Below are positions 27,613 through 38,072 of a stretch of 64,000 nt of DNA, in pieces. This DNA is from Chitinimonas taiwanensis DSM 18899. GTDB lineage: Bacteria > Pseudomonadota > Gammaproteobacteria > Burkholderiales > Chitinimonadaceae. The notes beneath the pieces were generated by a model. The model was not told the DNA's origin. It made no database searches and saw only the letters and a program-made list of their open reading frames with translations. The position numbers and the translations under genes are program-made. The stretch is from NCBI RefSeq assembly GCF_900119825.1, contig NZ_FPKR01000008.1:124001-188000 (forward strand), in the 5' to 3' direction. Within the stretch, counting starts at the first letter, position 1. Each line of letters opens with the position of its first letter.

Positions 27613-29424
27613 TTGTCCCAAGCCAATCACGATCTGCTGGCCCAGGCGCGCCAGCGCTTTTTCGAGCAGGGCGAAAGCCCGAGCGAGCTGGTGCCGGCGT
27701 TGATCCTGCGCTCCTGGCAACGCAGCCGCCTCTTGCAGCCCGATCTGGAACTGGCTCAAGCGGTGACCCCGCGCCAGTTGCGCGAGCGCCACGAGCAACA
27801 CGCCCAGCTGCGCCGCGCCGCCCAACCGGCGCTGGAATCGCTGGCGGACGAGATGCGCGGCCTGGGTGGCATGGTGATCCTCACCGATCCGGATGGCCTG
27901 ATTCTCGATGCCGCCGGTGATCTGGCCTTTCTCAGCCGTGCCGAGCGGCTGGCGCTCAAGCCCGGCAGCAGCTGGTCGGAAGCCGGGCGTGGCACCAATG
28001 CCATCGGCACCGCCCTGGCCGAGGGCAGCGCCGTGGCGGTGTTCGGCGCCGAACATTATTTAAGCGATAACCGCATCCTCAGCTGCGCCGCCACGCCACT
28101 GACCGGGCCGGACGGCAGCCTGGCCGGGGTACTCGATGTGTCGGGCGAAGCCGGGCGTCTACCGGCTGAATCGCTGGCCCTGGTGCGACTGGCCGCCACC
28201 CTGGTCGAACACCGCCTGCTCATCGACAGCGCCGGCGCCCTGCCCCGCCTGCACTTTCACCGCCAAGCCGCCCTGCTCGGCAGTCATCGCGAAGCAGTGT
28301 TGATCGTGGAGCAGGAGCGCATCGTCGGCGCGAATGAGGCCGCACTGCGCCTATTGGGCATTGCCCGCGAGCGGCTGATCGGCTCGGGTCTGGATGAATG
28401 GTTCGACAGCCTGCCGGCCCGGCGCAGCGGCGACACGCTGCTGCCCTTTTACGAGCGCGCCGGCCTGCCGCTGATCGGGCGCTGGGCCAATCTGCATAGC
28501 GCGGCCAAGCCCAGCACGCCGGCCACAGCGCCCGATGCGCTGGCCAGCCTGCTTGGCAAGGCCAGCCGGGTGCTGAATGCCGGGCTGGGGGTACTCATCC
28601 ACGGCGAAACCGGCGTGGGCAAGGAGGTGTTCGCGCGCCGCCTGCATGCAGCCAGCCGGCGCGCCGCCGGCCCCTTCGTGGCGGTCAATTGCGCGGCGCT
28701 GCCGGAGAACCTGATCGAATCGGAGCTATTCGGCTATGAGGAGGGCGCCTTCAGCGGCGCGCGCAAACGCGGCATGCCGGGCCGGGTGCGCGAAGCGGCG
28801 GGCGGCGTGCTGTTCCTTGATGAAATAGGCGATATGCCCGTGGCCTTGCAGGCGCGCCTCTTGCGCGTGCTGCAGGATAAGAGCGTGACCCCGCTCGGTG
28901 GCGGCAAGACGGTGCAGGTGGATTTCGACCTGGTCTGCGCCACCCATCGTGATCTGAACGAGCTGGTCGCGCACGGCCAGTTCCGCGCCGACCTCCTGTT
29001 CCGCCTGCGCGAGTACGAGGTGATCCTGCCGCCGCTACGCCACCGCGACGACAAGGCTGCACTGCTGGCGCGCCTGTTTGACGAGCTGGGCGGCAGCGCG
29101 GCACAGCTGCGCCTGGATGAGGCTGCGCAAGGCGCGCTGCTCGCTCACGCCTGGCCGGGCAATGTGCGCGAGCTGGTCAGTACGCTGCGCACGCTGATTG
29201 CGCTGGCCGAAACCGGTAGCACGCTGGGCCTGGATGACCTGCCTGCCGCACTGCGCGGCCCGCAGGCGGGCAGCCAGGTGCTGGCCGAGCTAACCCGTGA
29301 AGCGATGGACGCAGCACTGGCCGCCAGCGCGGGCTGCGTAAGTAGTGCGGCGCGGCGGCTCGGCATTCATCGCAGCACGCTCTACCGGCACCTGGCGCGC
29401 CAGGCGGCCGATCAGGACGGCTGA
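27613..29424 (+). CDS. acoR: Sigma-54-dependent transcriptional activator, AcoR family
   Basis: About 603 residues. N-terminal GAF-type sensor region (about 40-205, with SWSEAGRGTNAIGTAL), a PAS-like segment (215-290), then the AAA+ domain with Walker A GETGVGKE at 331-338, the sigma-54 contact loop as GAFSGA at 378-383 rather than GAFTGA, and Walker B GGVLFLDEIGD. A Fis-type helix-turn-helix closes the protein (about 572-600, AARRLGIHRSTLYRHL). The TTG start is chosen because AGGAG sits six bases upstream; in-frame sequence before it is the palindrome-bearing regulatory region. It should activate the divergent aldehyde dehydrogenase. The exact signal is unknown; AcoR proteins respond to acetoin or acetaldehyde. 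Confidence 0.85.
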   Translation: MSQANHDLLAQARQRFFEQGESPSELVPALILRSWQRSRLLQPDLELAQAVTPRQLRERHEQHAQLRRAAQPALESLADEMRGLGGMVILTDPDGLILDAAGDLAFLSRAERLALKPGSSWSEAGRGTNAIGTALAEGSAVAVFGAEHYLSDNRILSCAATPLTGPDGSLAGVLDVSGEAGRLPAESLALVRLAATLVEHRLLIDSAGALPRLHFHRQAALLGSHREAVLIVEQERIVGANEAALRLLGIARERLIGSGLDEWFDSLPARRSGDTLLPFYERAGLPLIGRWANLHSAAKPSTPATAPDALASLLGKASRVLNAGLGVLIHGETGVGKEVFARRLHAASRRAAGPFVAVNCAALPENLIESELFGYEEGAFSGARKRGMPGRVREAAGGVLFLDEIGDMPVALQARLLRVLQDKSVTPLGGGKTVQVDFDLVCATHRDLNELVAHGQFRADLLFRLREYEVILPPLRHRDDKAALLARLFDELGGSAAQLRLDEAAQGALLAHAWPGNVRELVSTLRTLIALAETGSTLGLDDLPAALRGPQAGSQVLAELTREAMDAALAASAGCVSSAARRLGIHRSTLYRHLARQAADQDG

Positions 29425-29458
29425 GGCACCCGGCCATCGCGCAGGGGAAGATACCTAC

Positions 29459-29836
29459 TCAGGGGGTCTTCGCTTGACGCCAGCCGGCCAGGAATAAGCA
29501 GGCCCAGCCGAACAGAAAGGCCAAGCCGCCCAAGGGGGTGATCATGCCGAGCTGGGGGGTGGCCGTCAGCGTCAGCAGATACAGGCTGCCCGAGAACAGC
29601 ACCGTGCCGAGCACAAAGGCACGCGCGGCCCACAGACCCAGGCGCCCCAGCTGCGCGCCAAAGCCCGCCAAGGCCAGCAGGGCCAGGCTATGGATCAGCT
29701 GGTAGTGCACACCGGTCTGAAAAGTAGCCAGATAGGCGGGCGAGAGCTGGGCGCGCAGGCCATGGGCGGCAAACGCCCCGAGCGCCACGCCGCTGAAGCC
29801 GCCCAGAGCGGCCAGCATAAGCCAGAGGCGATTCAT
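29459..29836 (-). CDS. DUF423 (YgdD) small integral membrane protein
   Basis: 125 residues with four hydrophobic helices. The opening GALGGFSGVALGAFAAHGL-like pattern (here LAALGGFSGVALGAFAAHGL) and FQTGVHYQLIHSLALL are diagnostic for DUF423. Function unknown; inner membrane. Last before the terminator shared with the urease side, convergent with the acoR-like gene. Confidence 0.9.
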   Translation of the reverse strand: MNRLWLMLAALGGFSGVALGAFAAHGLRAQLSPAYLATFQTGVHYQLIHSLALLALAGFGAQLGRLGLWAARAFVLGTVLFSGSLYLLTLTATPQLGMITPLGGLAFLFGWACLFLAGWRQAKTP

Positions 29837-29859
29837 TCCGATTCCTTAGGCAGCATGAA

Positions 29860-29891
29860 AAAAGCGCAGGCTACGCAAAGCCTGCGCTTTT
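29860..29891. terminator. Terminator at the end of the urease unit
   Basis: AAAAGCGCAGGCT / AGCCTGCGCTTTT, a 13-base perfect stem with a six-base loop, 16 bases beyond the ureJ stop. T-runs on both strands. Confidence 0.9.
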
Positions 29892-29906
29892 GTCTGCCCA
29901 GCCCCG

Positions 29907-30479
29907 TCAGGCCAGCAGCAGATAGCTGCCAGCCAGCCCGGCTAGCAAGCCAAAGCCGCGCAGCCAGACAGCCTGCATGCGCAAGGCCAGGGCGATGCCG
30001 GCCAGGTGCAGACCGGCCGTAGCCAGCAGGAAACCGAGCACATAGCCGGTGGCGCTGGCCGCCAGCGGCAGCTCACCACCATGCGCAAGGCCGTGGCAGA
30101 TGGCGGCCACTATGCATAACGCAGCCCCAACCGGCGCTGGCAGTGTACGCACCAGCGCAATCAGCACGCCCAGCGTCAGCACGCTGACCGCGATGGCGGT
30201 TTCGGTAAAGCCCAGCTGCACGCCGGCCATGCCCAGCGCGCCCCCCACGGCCATGGCGGCCAAGAAACAGGCCGGCAGCAGCACACGGCGCACGCCGCCC
30301 TGCTGGGCAGACCAGATGCCAACCGCCAGCATGGCCAAGAGATGATCCCAACCAAACAAGGGGTGGACAAAGCCGGCCGCGAAGCCATGCAGATGGGCGC
30401 CGCCGCTATGGGCCAAGGCGGGGGTGGCGAGGAGGCCGATCAATAACAGGGACGTACGGCGTACGGCAGACAGCAGCAT
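29907..30479 (-). CDS. ureJ: HupE/UreJ family nickel or cobalt permease
   Basis: 190 residues with a cleavable signal-like start and six further hydrophobic segments. The HupE signature HPLFGWDHLLAML follows the His-containing AHSGGAHLHGF near residue 25; another His-rich turn (HGLAHGGELP) occurs near residue 125. The family moves Ni2+ or Co2+ across the inner membrane. As the last gene behind ureG it very likely supplies nickel for urease. Confidence 0.92.
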   Translation of the reverse strand: MLLSAVRRTSLLLIGLLATPALAHSGGAHLHGFAAGFVHPLFGWDHLLAMLAVGIWSAQQGGVRRVLLPACFLAAMAVGGALGMAGVQLGFTETAIAVSVLTLGVLIALVRTLPAPVGAALCIVAAICHGLAHGGELPLAASATGYVLGFLLATAGLHLAGIALALRMQAVWLRGFGLLAGLAGSYLLLA

Positions 30480-30514
30480 GGTGGTCTCGTATCGGGTCGG
30501 GTTGAACGGGACAA

Positions 30515-31129
30515 TCAGGCCGGCAGCAACATGCCGCGGCTCTCGATGGTGGCAATGATCTCGGCCAGGCCCTGGCCGGTTTTCAGATTGCTGAACAGAA
30601 ACGGGCGCTCACCGCGCATCTTGCGCGCGTCCGCCTCCATCACTTCCAGCGACGCGCCGACATGCGGCGCCAGGTCGATCTTGTTGATGATCAGCAGATC
30701 GGACTTGCAGATGCCGGGGCCGCCCTTGCGCGGAATCTTCTCGCCGGCCGCCACATCGATCACATAGATGGTGAAGTCGGACAGCTCAGGACTGAAGGTG
30801 GCGGCCAGATTGTCGCCACCCGATTCGACGAAGATCAGCTCCAGATCGGGAAAGCGGCCATGCAGGCGCGCCACCGCTTCCAGATTGATCGAGGCATCTT
30901 CGCGGATCGCGGTATGCGGGCAGCCGCCGGTTTCCACGCCCAGGATGCGTTCGGGCGGCAGCGCGTCATTACGCACCAGGAAGGCCGCGTCTTCCTGGGT
31001 GTAGATATCGTTGGTCACCGCAGCGACCTGGTATTTGTCGCGCAGCGCGCGGCATAGCGACAGGGTGAGCGCGGTCTTGCCCGAACCGACCGGGCCGCCG
31101 ATGCCGACGCGCAGGGGCTGCTGTTTCAT
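30515..31129 (-). CDS. ureG: Urease accessory GTPase UreG
   Basis: 204 residues. P-loop [12 protein letters not shown] at about 11-22, the nickel-binding CPH motif in [13 protein letters not shown] (about 65-77), and the G4 specificity motif [10 protein letters not shown]. UreG hydrolyses GTP and carries nickel to the UreDF-apoenzyme complex. It overlaps the upstream GNAT gene by four bases and precedes ureJ by 35. Confidence 0.97.
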   Translation of the reverse strand: MKQQPLRVGIGGPVGSGKTALTLSLCRALRDKYQVAAVTNDIYTQEDAAFLVRNDALPPERILGVETGGCPHTAIREDASINLEAVARLHGRFPDLELIFVESGGDNLAATFSPELSDFTIYVIDVAAGEKIPRKGGPGICKSDLLIINKIDLAPHVGASLEVMEADARKMRGERPFLFSNLKTGQGLAEIIATIESRGMLLPA

Positions 31130-31626
31130 AGTGCTTCCTCGTGCTGGGCCGACGCCAAGGTCAGCGGCTTGAACATATTGCGATAGGTAGGCTGGGCGTA
31201 GCCGGCATGGGTGCCGAAGCTCGCGTGGGCAAAGCCACGCCGCCGGTAGTAATCCTGCTGCGCTTCCAGCGCCAGGCGCACCGACAGGCTGAGGCCACGC
31301 GCCCCCTGGCCGCGTGCGCGTTTTTCCAATGCACGCAGCAAGGCATCGCCTATGCCCAGGCCGCGATGGCTGGGCAAAACCGACAGGCGGTCGATATACA
31401 CCGACTCGGCGCGGCGATGCAGGAACACGCAGCCGACCAGGCTGCCATCCTGCTCGGCCACCAGGGCCTCAGCGTCGCGCAGCTCGGCACGCACGTGCTC
31501 AAGCGTCTTCTGCTCGGCGCTGGACGGCGGGTCGAGCAGGCCCTGGTACTGGGCGAAGGCCGCGCGTATGCAGGCCAGCATGGCGGGCAGGTCGGCATCG
31601 GTATGGGGGCGTAGTTGATAGCTCAT
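31126..31626 (-). CDS. GNAT family N-acetyltransferase between ureF and ureG
   Basis: 166 residues with the GNAT fold: [20 protein letters not shown] is the acetyl-CoA pyrophosphate loop (motif A, R/Q-x-x-G-x-G/A form HRGLGIG), and YYRRRGF is motif B. It overlaps both ureF and ureG by four bases, so it is translated with the urease accessory proteins. The substrate is unknown; no link to urease maturation is established for this family. It differs from the second GNAT in the same operon. Confidence 0.9.
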   Translation of the reverse strand: MSYQLRPHTDADLPAMLACIRAAFAQYQGLLDPPSSAEQKTLEHVRAELRDAEALVAEQDGSLVGCVFLHRRAESVYIDRLSVLPSHRGLGIGDALLRALEKRARGQGARGLSLSVRLALEAQQDYYRRRGFAHASFGTHAGYAQPTYRNMFKPLTLASAQHEEAL

Positions 31627-32303
31627 GAGCGGAACAATCGGCTGTACTGGGTTTCATGGCGGGCGCAGGCCAGGGCAAAGCCGGGCGCCAGATTGTGCCA
31701 AGCCGCTTCAGGGCGGGCGCTGGCCTGCTCGGCCAGCGGCGCCAGTTGCGGCAGCAAGCGCGACAGAAGCAATTGCCCGGCCAGCTGGCCCATGGGCAGC
31801 GCCTTCATCAGCACCATCAGCTGGTTTTCCAGCCAGCCCCAGGCATAGGCCGTCAGCGCGGCAGCGCCATCCAGCTGCCAGTGCCGCGCGGCCAGCGCAT
31901 ACAGGCTGGGCCAGCACGGCCGCTGCAGGCCGGCCAGCTGGCGCTGGCCAAGCGCACCAAGCTCGGGCAACGCGCCCAAGAGCTGGGCGAGTGAATAGCC
32001 CATCTGCACTGTTTCGGCGCGCAGCTCAGCATTCTCGCGGCTGGCCAGGTAGTCATCGTTCAGGCGCTGCACCTCGGCCAGATCATCGGCCTGCCAGGCG
32101 CGCAGCAGCGCCGCAAGCAGCGGCAGCTCGTAATGGGCAAGGTTGAGCTGCAGCATGTCGCTAATCCAGGCCTGGGCACTGGCCGCGTCGTGCACGGTGC
32201 CGGCCTCAATCGCCCATTCCAGCCCCTGCGAATAGCTGTAGGCGCCCACCGGCAGGGCCGGACTGGCCAGGCGCAGCAACTGGCACAGCTGCAGCGCCTG
32301 CAT
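31623..32303 (-). CDS. ureF: Urease accessory protein UreF
   Basis: 226 residues, all-helical. Starts LCQLLRLASPALPVGAYSYSQGLEWAIEAG (spread over about residues 5-34), the conserved UreF opening, and later MLQLNLAHYELPLL and GWLENQLMVLMKALPMGQ. UreF forms a complex with UreD and gates GTP hydrolysis by UreG during nickel insertion. Start codon overlaps the ureE stop by one base (TGATG). Confidence 0.96.
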   Translation of the reverse strand: MQALQLCQLLRLASPALPVGAYSYSQGLEWAIEAGTVHDAASAQAWISDMLQLNLAHYELPLLAALLRAWQADDLAEVQRLNDDYLASRENAELRAETVQMGYSLAQLLGALPELGALGQRQLAGLQRPCWPSLYALAARHWQLDGAAALTAYAWGWLENQLMVLMKALPMGQLAGQLLLSRLLPQLAPLAEQASARPEAAWHNLAPGFALACARHETQYSRLFRS

Positions 32304-32788
32304 CAGCGCGCGAAGTCGTGGATGCGCGGCTTGCGCACGAATTCGCTCTCGCCGTGCGAGTGCGGGGTGCCCGCATAGGCGCCGGCCTCGGGCTCGAACG
32401 GCGCTTCGAAGGCGCTCAGCGTGCAGCCAAGCTGGCGCAACATATCGTGCAGCACATAGTCGTCGAGCAGGCGCAGATAGTCGGGGCCCACTTCCAGCAT
32501 CACATGGCGATTGCCGAGGTGATAGGCGGCACGCGCCAGCTCGCGCGCATCAGCGCAACGCACCTCGAGCACCGCCTCGGGCTTGGCCAGGATGCGTAAC
32601 ACGCGGCCATCCTCGCCGCGCAGGCAGTCGCCACCGCGCAGCACGCCGCTGCGTTCCAGAAACAACCCCACCTCGCTACCATCAGCCAGGCGCGTGCGCA
32701 GACGGCTCTTCTGGCGCAGCTCAAACGGCATGGCCAGCTCGGCATCGGCCGTGGCCTGGGCGGGGAGTCGTTCGGTCAGTACCCACAT
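32303..32788 (-). CDS. ureE: Urease metallochaperone UreE
   Basis: 161 residues. Two-domain UreE: the peptide-binding domain with RQKSRLRTRLADG and GLFLERSGVLRGGD, and the metal-binding domain with AYHLGNRHVMLEV that contains the key His. The C-terminal tail has only two histidines (GTPHSHGE) plus one further on, not a long His-rich tail, so it is a delivery-type rather than a storage-type UreE. Eighteen bases after ureC. Confidence 0.95.
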   Translation of the reverse strand: MWVLTERLPAQATADAELAMPFELRQKSRLRTRLADGSEVGLFLERSGVLRGGDCLRGEDGRVLRILAKPEAVLEVRCADARELARAAYHLGNRHVMLEVGPDYLRLLDDYVLHDMLRQLGCTLSAFEAPFEPEAGAYAGTPHSHGESEFVRKPRIHDFAR

Positions 32789-32806
32789 AGGCGGTCTCTA
32801 TCGAAT

Positions 32807-34503
<1,697 letters not shown>

Positions 34504-34507
<4 letters not shown>

Positions 34508-34809
34508 AGCGCCCCCATCACCCGGCCCTGAAAGCCGTAGACCAGCCTGTCGCCGGCCAAGGCCACCAGCTCCACCGTGCGACTCTGGCCCGGTTCGAAA
34601 CGCACGGCGGTGCCCGCAGCGATATTGAGGCGAAAGCCGCGTGCGGCGGCGCGGTCGAAAGCCAGCGCATCATTGGTCTCGGCGAAATGGTAGTGCGAGC
34701 CGACCTGGATGGGCCGGTCGCCCGTATTGGCTACGCTGAGCGTGACGGTGGCCCGCCCCGCATTCAGTTCGATCTCGCCGTCCTGCACCTGCATTTCGCC
34801 GGGAATCAT
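34504..34809 (-). CDS. ureB: Urease beta subunit UreB
   Basis: 101 residues. [19 protein letters not shown] and [20 protein letters not shown] are diagnostic; the latter is the conserved core around the FExN surface of the trimer. It is a separate gene from ureA, the usual bacterial three-subunit plan. Overlaps ureC by ATGA. Confidence 0.97.
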
Positions 34810-34816
34810 GGTCGCG

Positions 34817-35317
34817 CTACTCCAGAATCAGTTGCATGAAAGTCAGGTCCAGCCAGCGGTCAAACTTGCGGCCCACCTGGGGCATCTGGCCGGTGATGGT
34901 GAAGCCGAAGCGCTGGTGCAGACGGATCGAGGCCTGGTTCTCGCTTTCGATGGCCGCCACCAGCACATGCAGGCCGGCTTGGCGTGCCTCGGCAATCAGC
35001 GCCTCGAGCAGGCGCGCGCCAAGGCCGGCGCCCCGCTGGTCGGCGCGCACATAGACCGAGTGCTCGACCGTATGGCGAAAGCCATCAATCGCGCGCCAGG
35101 TGCCATAGCTCGCATAGCCAAGCACCGCGCCGGCGGCATCCACCGCCACCAGCACCGGAAAGCCGGCCGCCGTGCGGTCGGCCAGCCAGGCACGCCGGTT
35201 GGCTAGGTCTACCGCCACCTCATTCCAGATGGCGGTGGTGTTAACGACCGCGTCGTTGTAAATGCTGCGTATGCCTTCGAGGTCGGCATCGAGGGCGGGG
35301 CGAATCTGGACAGTCAT
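34817..35317 (-). CDS. GNAT N-acetyltransferase between ureA and ureB, phosphinothricin/MddA-like
   Basis: 166 residues. The pattern [58 protein letters not shown] and [11 protein letters not shown] matches the phosphinothricin/methionine sulfoximine acetyltransferase group (PAT, YncA/MddA). Members acetylate glutamine-synthetase inhibitors such as methionine sulfoximine and so protect ammonia assimilation. That link to a urease operon is attractive but inferred. The gene sits eight bases after ureA and seven before ureB, hence is part of the operon. Confidence 0.9.
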   Translation of the reverse strand: MTVQIRPALDADLEGIRSIYNDAVVNTTAIWNEVAVDLANRRAWLADRTAAGFPVLVAVDAAGAVLGYASYGTWRAIDGFRHTVEHSVYVRADQRGAGLGARLLEALIAEARQAGLHVLVAAIESENQASIRLHQRFGFTITGQMPQVGRKFDRWLDLTFMQLILE

Positions 35318-35325
35318 GGCAAATC

Positions 35326-35628
35326 TCAGGCAATCGGGTGATGGACGGTCACCAGCTTGGTGCCGTCCGGGAAGGTGGCTTCAACCTGGATCTCGGGGAT
35401 CAGCTCGGCGATGCCATCCATGACATCGGCGCGGCTTAGCAGGGTGGTGCCATATTGCATCAGCTCAGCCACCGTGCGGCCATCGCGTGCACCTTCCAGT
35501 ATCGCGGCCGAGATATAGGCAACCGCTTCCGGGTAATTGAGCTTCAAGCCGCGCGCGCGGCGCCGTTCGGCCAATAGGCCGGCGGTGAAGATCAGCAGCT
35601 TGTCTTTCTCTCTTGGTGTCAGTTCCAT
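35326..35628 (-). CDS. ureA: Urease gamma subunit UreA
   Basis: 100 residues, exact family size. [35 protein letters not shown], and [22 protein letters not shown] are diagnostic. The ATG at MELTPREK is used; upstream in-frame sequence lies in ureD. Preceded by AGAC-type weak ribosome site. With UreB and UreC it forms the apoenzyme trimer. Confidence 0.97.
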   Translation of the reverse strand: MELTPREKDKLLIFTAGLLAERRRARGLKLNYPEAVAYISAAILEGARDGRTVAELMQYGTTLLSRADVMDGIAELIPEIQVEATFPDGTKLVTVHHPIA

Positions 35629-35663
35629 GGTGTCTCGTCTCGGTTCAAGGCCGCGTAACCGCC

Positions 35664-36539
35664 CTAGGTGGCCCAGATGCGCGGCAGCATGGCCGGGCGC
35701 CCCAGGCATTCTGGCCGCAGCGCTTGCCAGGCCTGCACAAAGGCAGCGCGTAGCGGCTCGGCCTGGCTGGCCAGCGCACGCAACACAATCAGGTCCTCGA
35801 GCTGGGTCCAGCCCAGCTGCACGCCAGCCGGGCTGGGCAATTCGCGCACGGCGGCCAGTCTGTCGCGGTCCAATTGGCCGGCCAGGATCAGCGTGCCCAT
35901 TACCGGCAGTCCAGCGAGGCCCATGGGCGAACTCAGCAGCGCATCGCCCCCCAGTAGTCGGCCGCGTTCCAGAAAGCGTACGCGCCCATCGGCGCCGCGA
36001 ATACGCAGCGACTGGCGCCATGCCCCGCGCGTAAACGGCAGCGCATTGCTCGGTCGGCCCAGGCAGACGATGTCCCAGTAAGCGAGCCGAGCCCCCTCGC
36101 CCAGGGTGATCTCGACCTCGGACTGCGCCTGCGCGCCATCAAACACGATGCTCTCCTGCGGCAGCCATTCGAGGCAGCCGCCCGTCGCCACGCTCAGCTG
36201 TATGTGCTGGCGCGCCTCTGGGCCGACACTCGCATACCACTTGGCCGCGCCGGGCGTGGTCAGCAGCGCCTCGGCACCCTCGCCCACCGTGATGCCCAGC
36301 TCAAGGTGATCACCACCGGCGATGCCACCGGGCGGGTGCAGCACAATCGCATGGCAGCGCAGCGGCCCTTCCGGGTAGAGCGGCTTTTGCACGGTCAGCG
36401 GGCCGAGCTGGCCGAGGCGGCGCAACACGGTGCGCGCACCACCGCCATCGTCCATCCGCTCGAAACCGAGCTGCAGGCGCGCCTGCCAGGCGCCAAAGCT
36501 GGCAGCCGGACTCAGGGCCGGGTCTAGCGCACGCTGCAT
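35664..36539 (-). CDS. ureD: Urease accessory protein UreD (UreH)
   Basis: 291 residues, beta-rich. Conserved UreD blocks: [45 protein letters not shown], and WDIVCLGR. UreD binds apo-urease first and recruits UreF and UreG; a tunnel through it may pass nickel. The stop of urtE abuts the start of this gene, so transporter and urease genes run on without a gap. Confidence 0.96.
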   Translation of the reverse strand: MQRALDPALSPAASFGAWQARLQLGFERMDDGGGARTVLRRLGQLGPLTVQKPLYPEGPLRCHAIVLHPPGGIAGGDHLELGITVGEGAEALLTTPGAAKWYASVGPEARQHIQLSVATGGCLEWLPQESIVFDGAQAQSEVEITLGEGARLAYWDIVCLGRPSNALPFTRGAWRQSLRIRGADGRVRFLERGRLLGGDALLSSPMGLAGLPVMGTLILAGQLDRDRLAAVRELPSPAGVQLGWTQLEDLIVLRALASQAEPLRAAFVQAWQALRPECLGRPAMLPRIWAT

Positions 36540-37238
36540 TCAGATTGCCAGCAGGTTCTTGACGCTGGCGTCCTGCATCTCGGCGCCCTCGCCCTGGCGG
36601 ATCAGCTCGCCGCGCGACATCACCGCATAGTGGTGGGCCAGGCTGGCGGCGAAATCGTAATACTGCTCGACCAGCAGGATAGTCATCTCGCCGCTGGTGG
36701 CCAAATGACGGATCACTGCCTCGATATCCTTGATGATGGATGGCTGGATGCCCTCGGTCGGCTCGTCAAGGATCAGCAATTTGGGCTTGGCGGCCAGCGC
36801 GCGGCCGATGGCTAGCTGTTGCTGCTGCCCGCCGGACAGATCGCCGCCACGCCGTGTACGCATGTCCTTCAGCACCGGGAACATGGTGTAGATCTCGTCC
36901 GGAATCGTGCGCGCCGCCGTGCCGCTCAGGGTAGCGAGGCCCATGCGCAGGTTTTCCTCCACGGTGAGGCGCGCAAAGATATCGCGCCCCTGCGGCACAT
37001 AGCCGATGCCCGCGCGCACGCGCCGGTGGGTAGGCCAGTCGGTGATGTCGGCTCCGTTCCAGCGGATGCGCCCGGCCTTGACCGGCACCAGACCCATCAG
37101 CGACTTGAGCAGGGTGCTCTTGCCCACGCCATTGCGTCCGAGCAAGGTGGTGACGCGGCCCTGCGGCGCGCTTAGCGACACCCCGCGCAGGATATGGCTG
37201 CCGCCGTAGTACTGGTTCAGGCCTTCAATTTCGAGCAT
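36540..37238 (-). CDS. urtE: Urea ABC transporter ATP-binding subunit UrtE
   Basis: 232 residues. LivF-type ATPase: Walker A GRNGVGKSTLLKSL (about 34-47), signature LSGGQQQQLAIGRALA, Walker B LLILDEPTEGIQPSII. EGLNQYYGGSHILRG is the UrtE opening. Pairs with UrtD to drive urea uptake. Three bases after urtD. Confidence 0.95.
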   Translation of the reverse strand: MLEIEGLNQYYGGSHILRGVSLSAPQGRVTTLLGRNGVGKSTLLKSLMGLVPVKAGRIRWNGADITDWPTHRRVRAGIGYVPQGRDIFARLTVEENLRMGLATLSGTAARTIPDEIYTMFPVLKDMRTRRGGDLSGGQQQQLAIGRALAAKPKLLILDEPTEGIQPSIIKDIEAVIRHLATSGEMTILLVEQYYDFAASLAHHYAVMSRGELIRQGEGAEMQDASVKNLLAI

Positions 37239-37241
37239 TGC

Positions 37242-38072
37242 CTAGCGCCCCAAGTAGACTTCGATCACACGTTCATCCTGCTGCACCTCGGCAAGTGGCC
37301 CCTCGGCCAGCACGCTGCCCTCGTGCAGCACCGTCACCTTGCCGCCCAGGCGTTCGACGAAGTCCATATCGTGTTCGACCACCACCAGCGAATGGCTGCC
37401 GGCCAGCGAGACGAATAGCTCGGCGGTCTTGGCGGTTTCGTGGTCGGTCATACCGGCCACCGGCTCGTCCAGCAGCAAGAGCTGCGGCTCCTGCATCAAG
37501 AGCATGCCAATCTCCAGCCACTGTTTCTGGCCGTGCGACAGCTCACCCGCGAGGCGCGCAGCCGAGTCGAACAGATTGATGCGCGCGAGCATCTCGGCAA
37601 TGCGGTCGCGCGCTTCGCTGTTCAGTTTGGCGCGCAGGCTGTGGCGCGCGCGCTTATCGGTCTTCATGGCCAGTTCGAGGTTCTCGAACACGCTGAGCGG
37701 CTCGAACACCGTCGGCTTCTGGAATTTGCGCCCAATGCCGGCCGTGGCGATCTCCGGCTCGCTCAGGCGGGTCAGGTCTATGGTCTGGCCAAAGAAGGCG
37801 GTACCGCTATCGGGCCGGGTCTTGCCGGTGATCACATCCATCATGGTGGTCTTGCCCGCACCATTCGGGCCGATGATGCAACGCAATTCGCCCACATCAA
37901 TGGTCAGGGTCAGCTTGTTCAACGCCCGAAAGCCATCGAAGCTGACCGTGATATCGTCGAGGTAGAGAATCGGGCCATGCGAGGTATCCACGCCTTCGCC
38001 CAGCACGCGTGCATAGCCGACCGGCGCACTCTCTCTATCGCCCGATGCGGCACGGGCCAGCAGCTCGCTCAT
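37242..38072 (-). CDS. urtD: Urea ABC transporter ATP-binding subunit UrtD
   Basis: 276 residues. LivG-type ATPase: Walker A GPNGAGKTTMMDV, variant signature LSHGQKQWLEIGM (LSHG rather than LSGG, typical for UrtD), Walker B LLLLDEPVAGM. The N-terminal extension of about 35 residues before LYLDDITVSFDGF is normal for UrtD. The ATG overlaps the urtC stop by four bases and is chosen over upstream in-frame sequence. Confidence 0.95.
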   Translation of the reverse strand: MSELLARAASGDRESAPVGYARVLGEGVDTSHGPILYLDDITVSFDGFRALNKLTLTIDVGELRCIIGPNGAGKTTMMDVITGKTRPDSGTAFFGQTIDLTRLSEPEIATAGIGRKFQKPTVFEPLSVFENLELAMKTDKRARHSLRAKLNSEARDRIAEMLARINLFDSAARLAGELSHGQKQWLEIGMLLMQEPQLLLLDEPVAGMTDHETAKTAELFVSLAGSHSLVVVEHDMDFVERLGGKVTVLHEGSVLAEGPLAEVQQDERVIEVYLGR

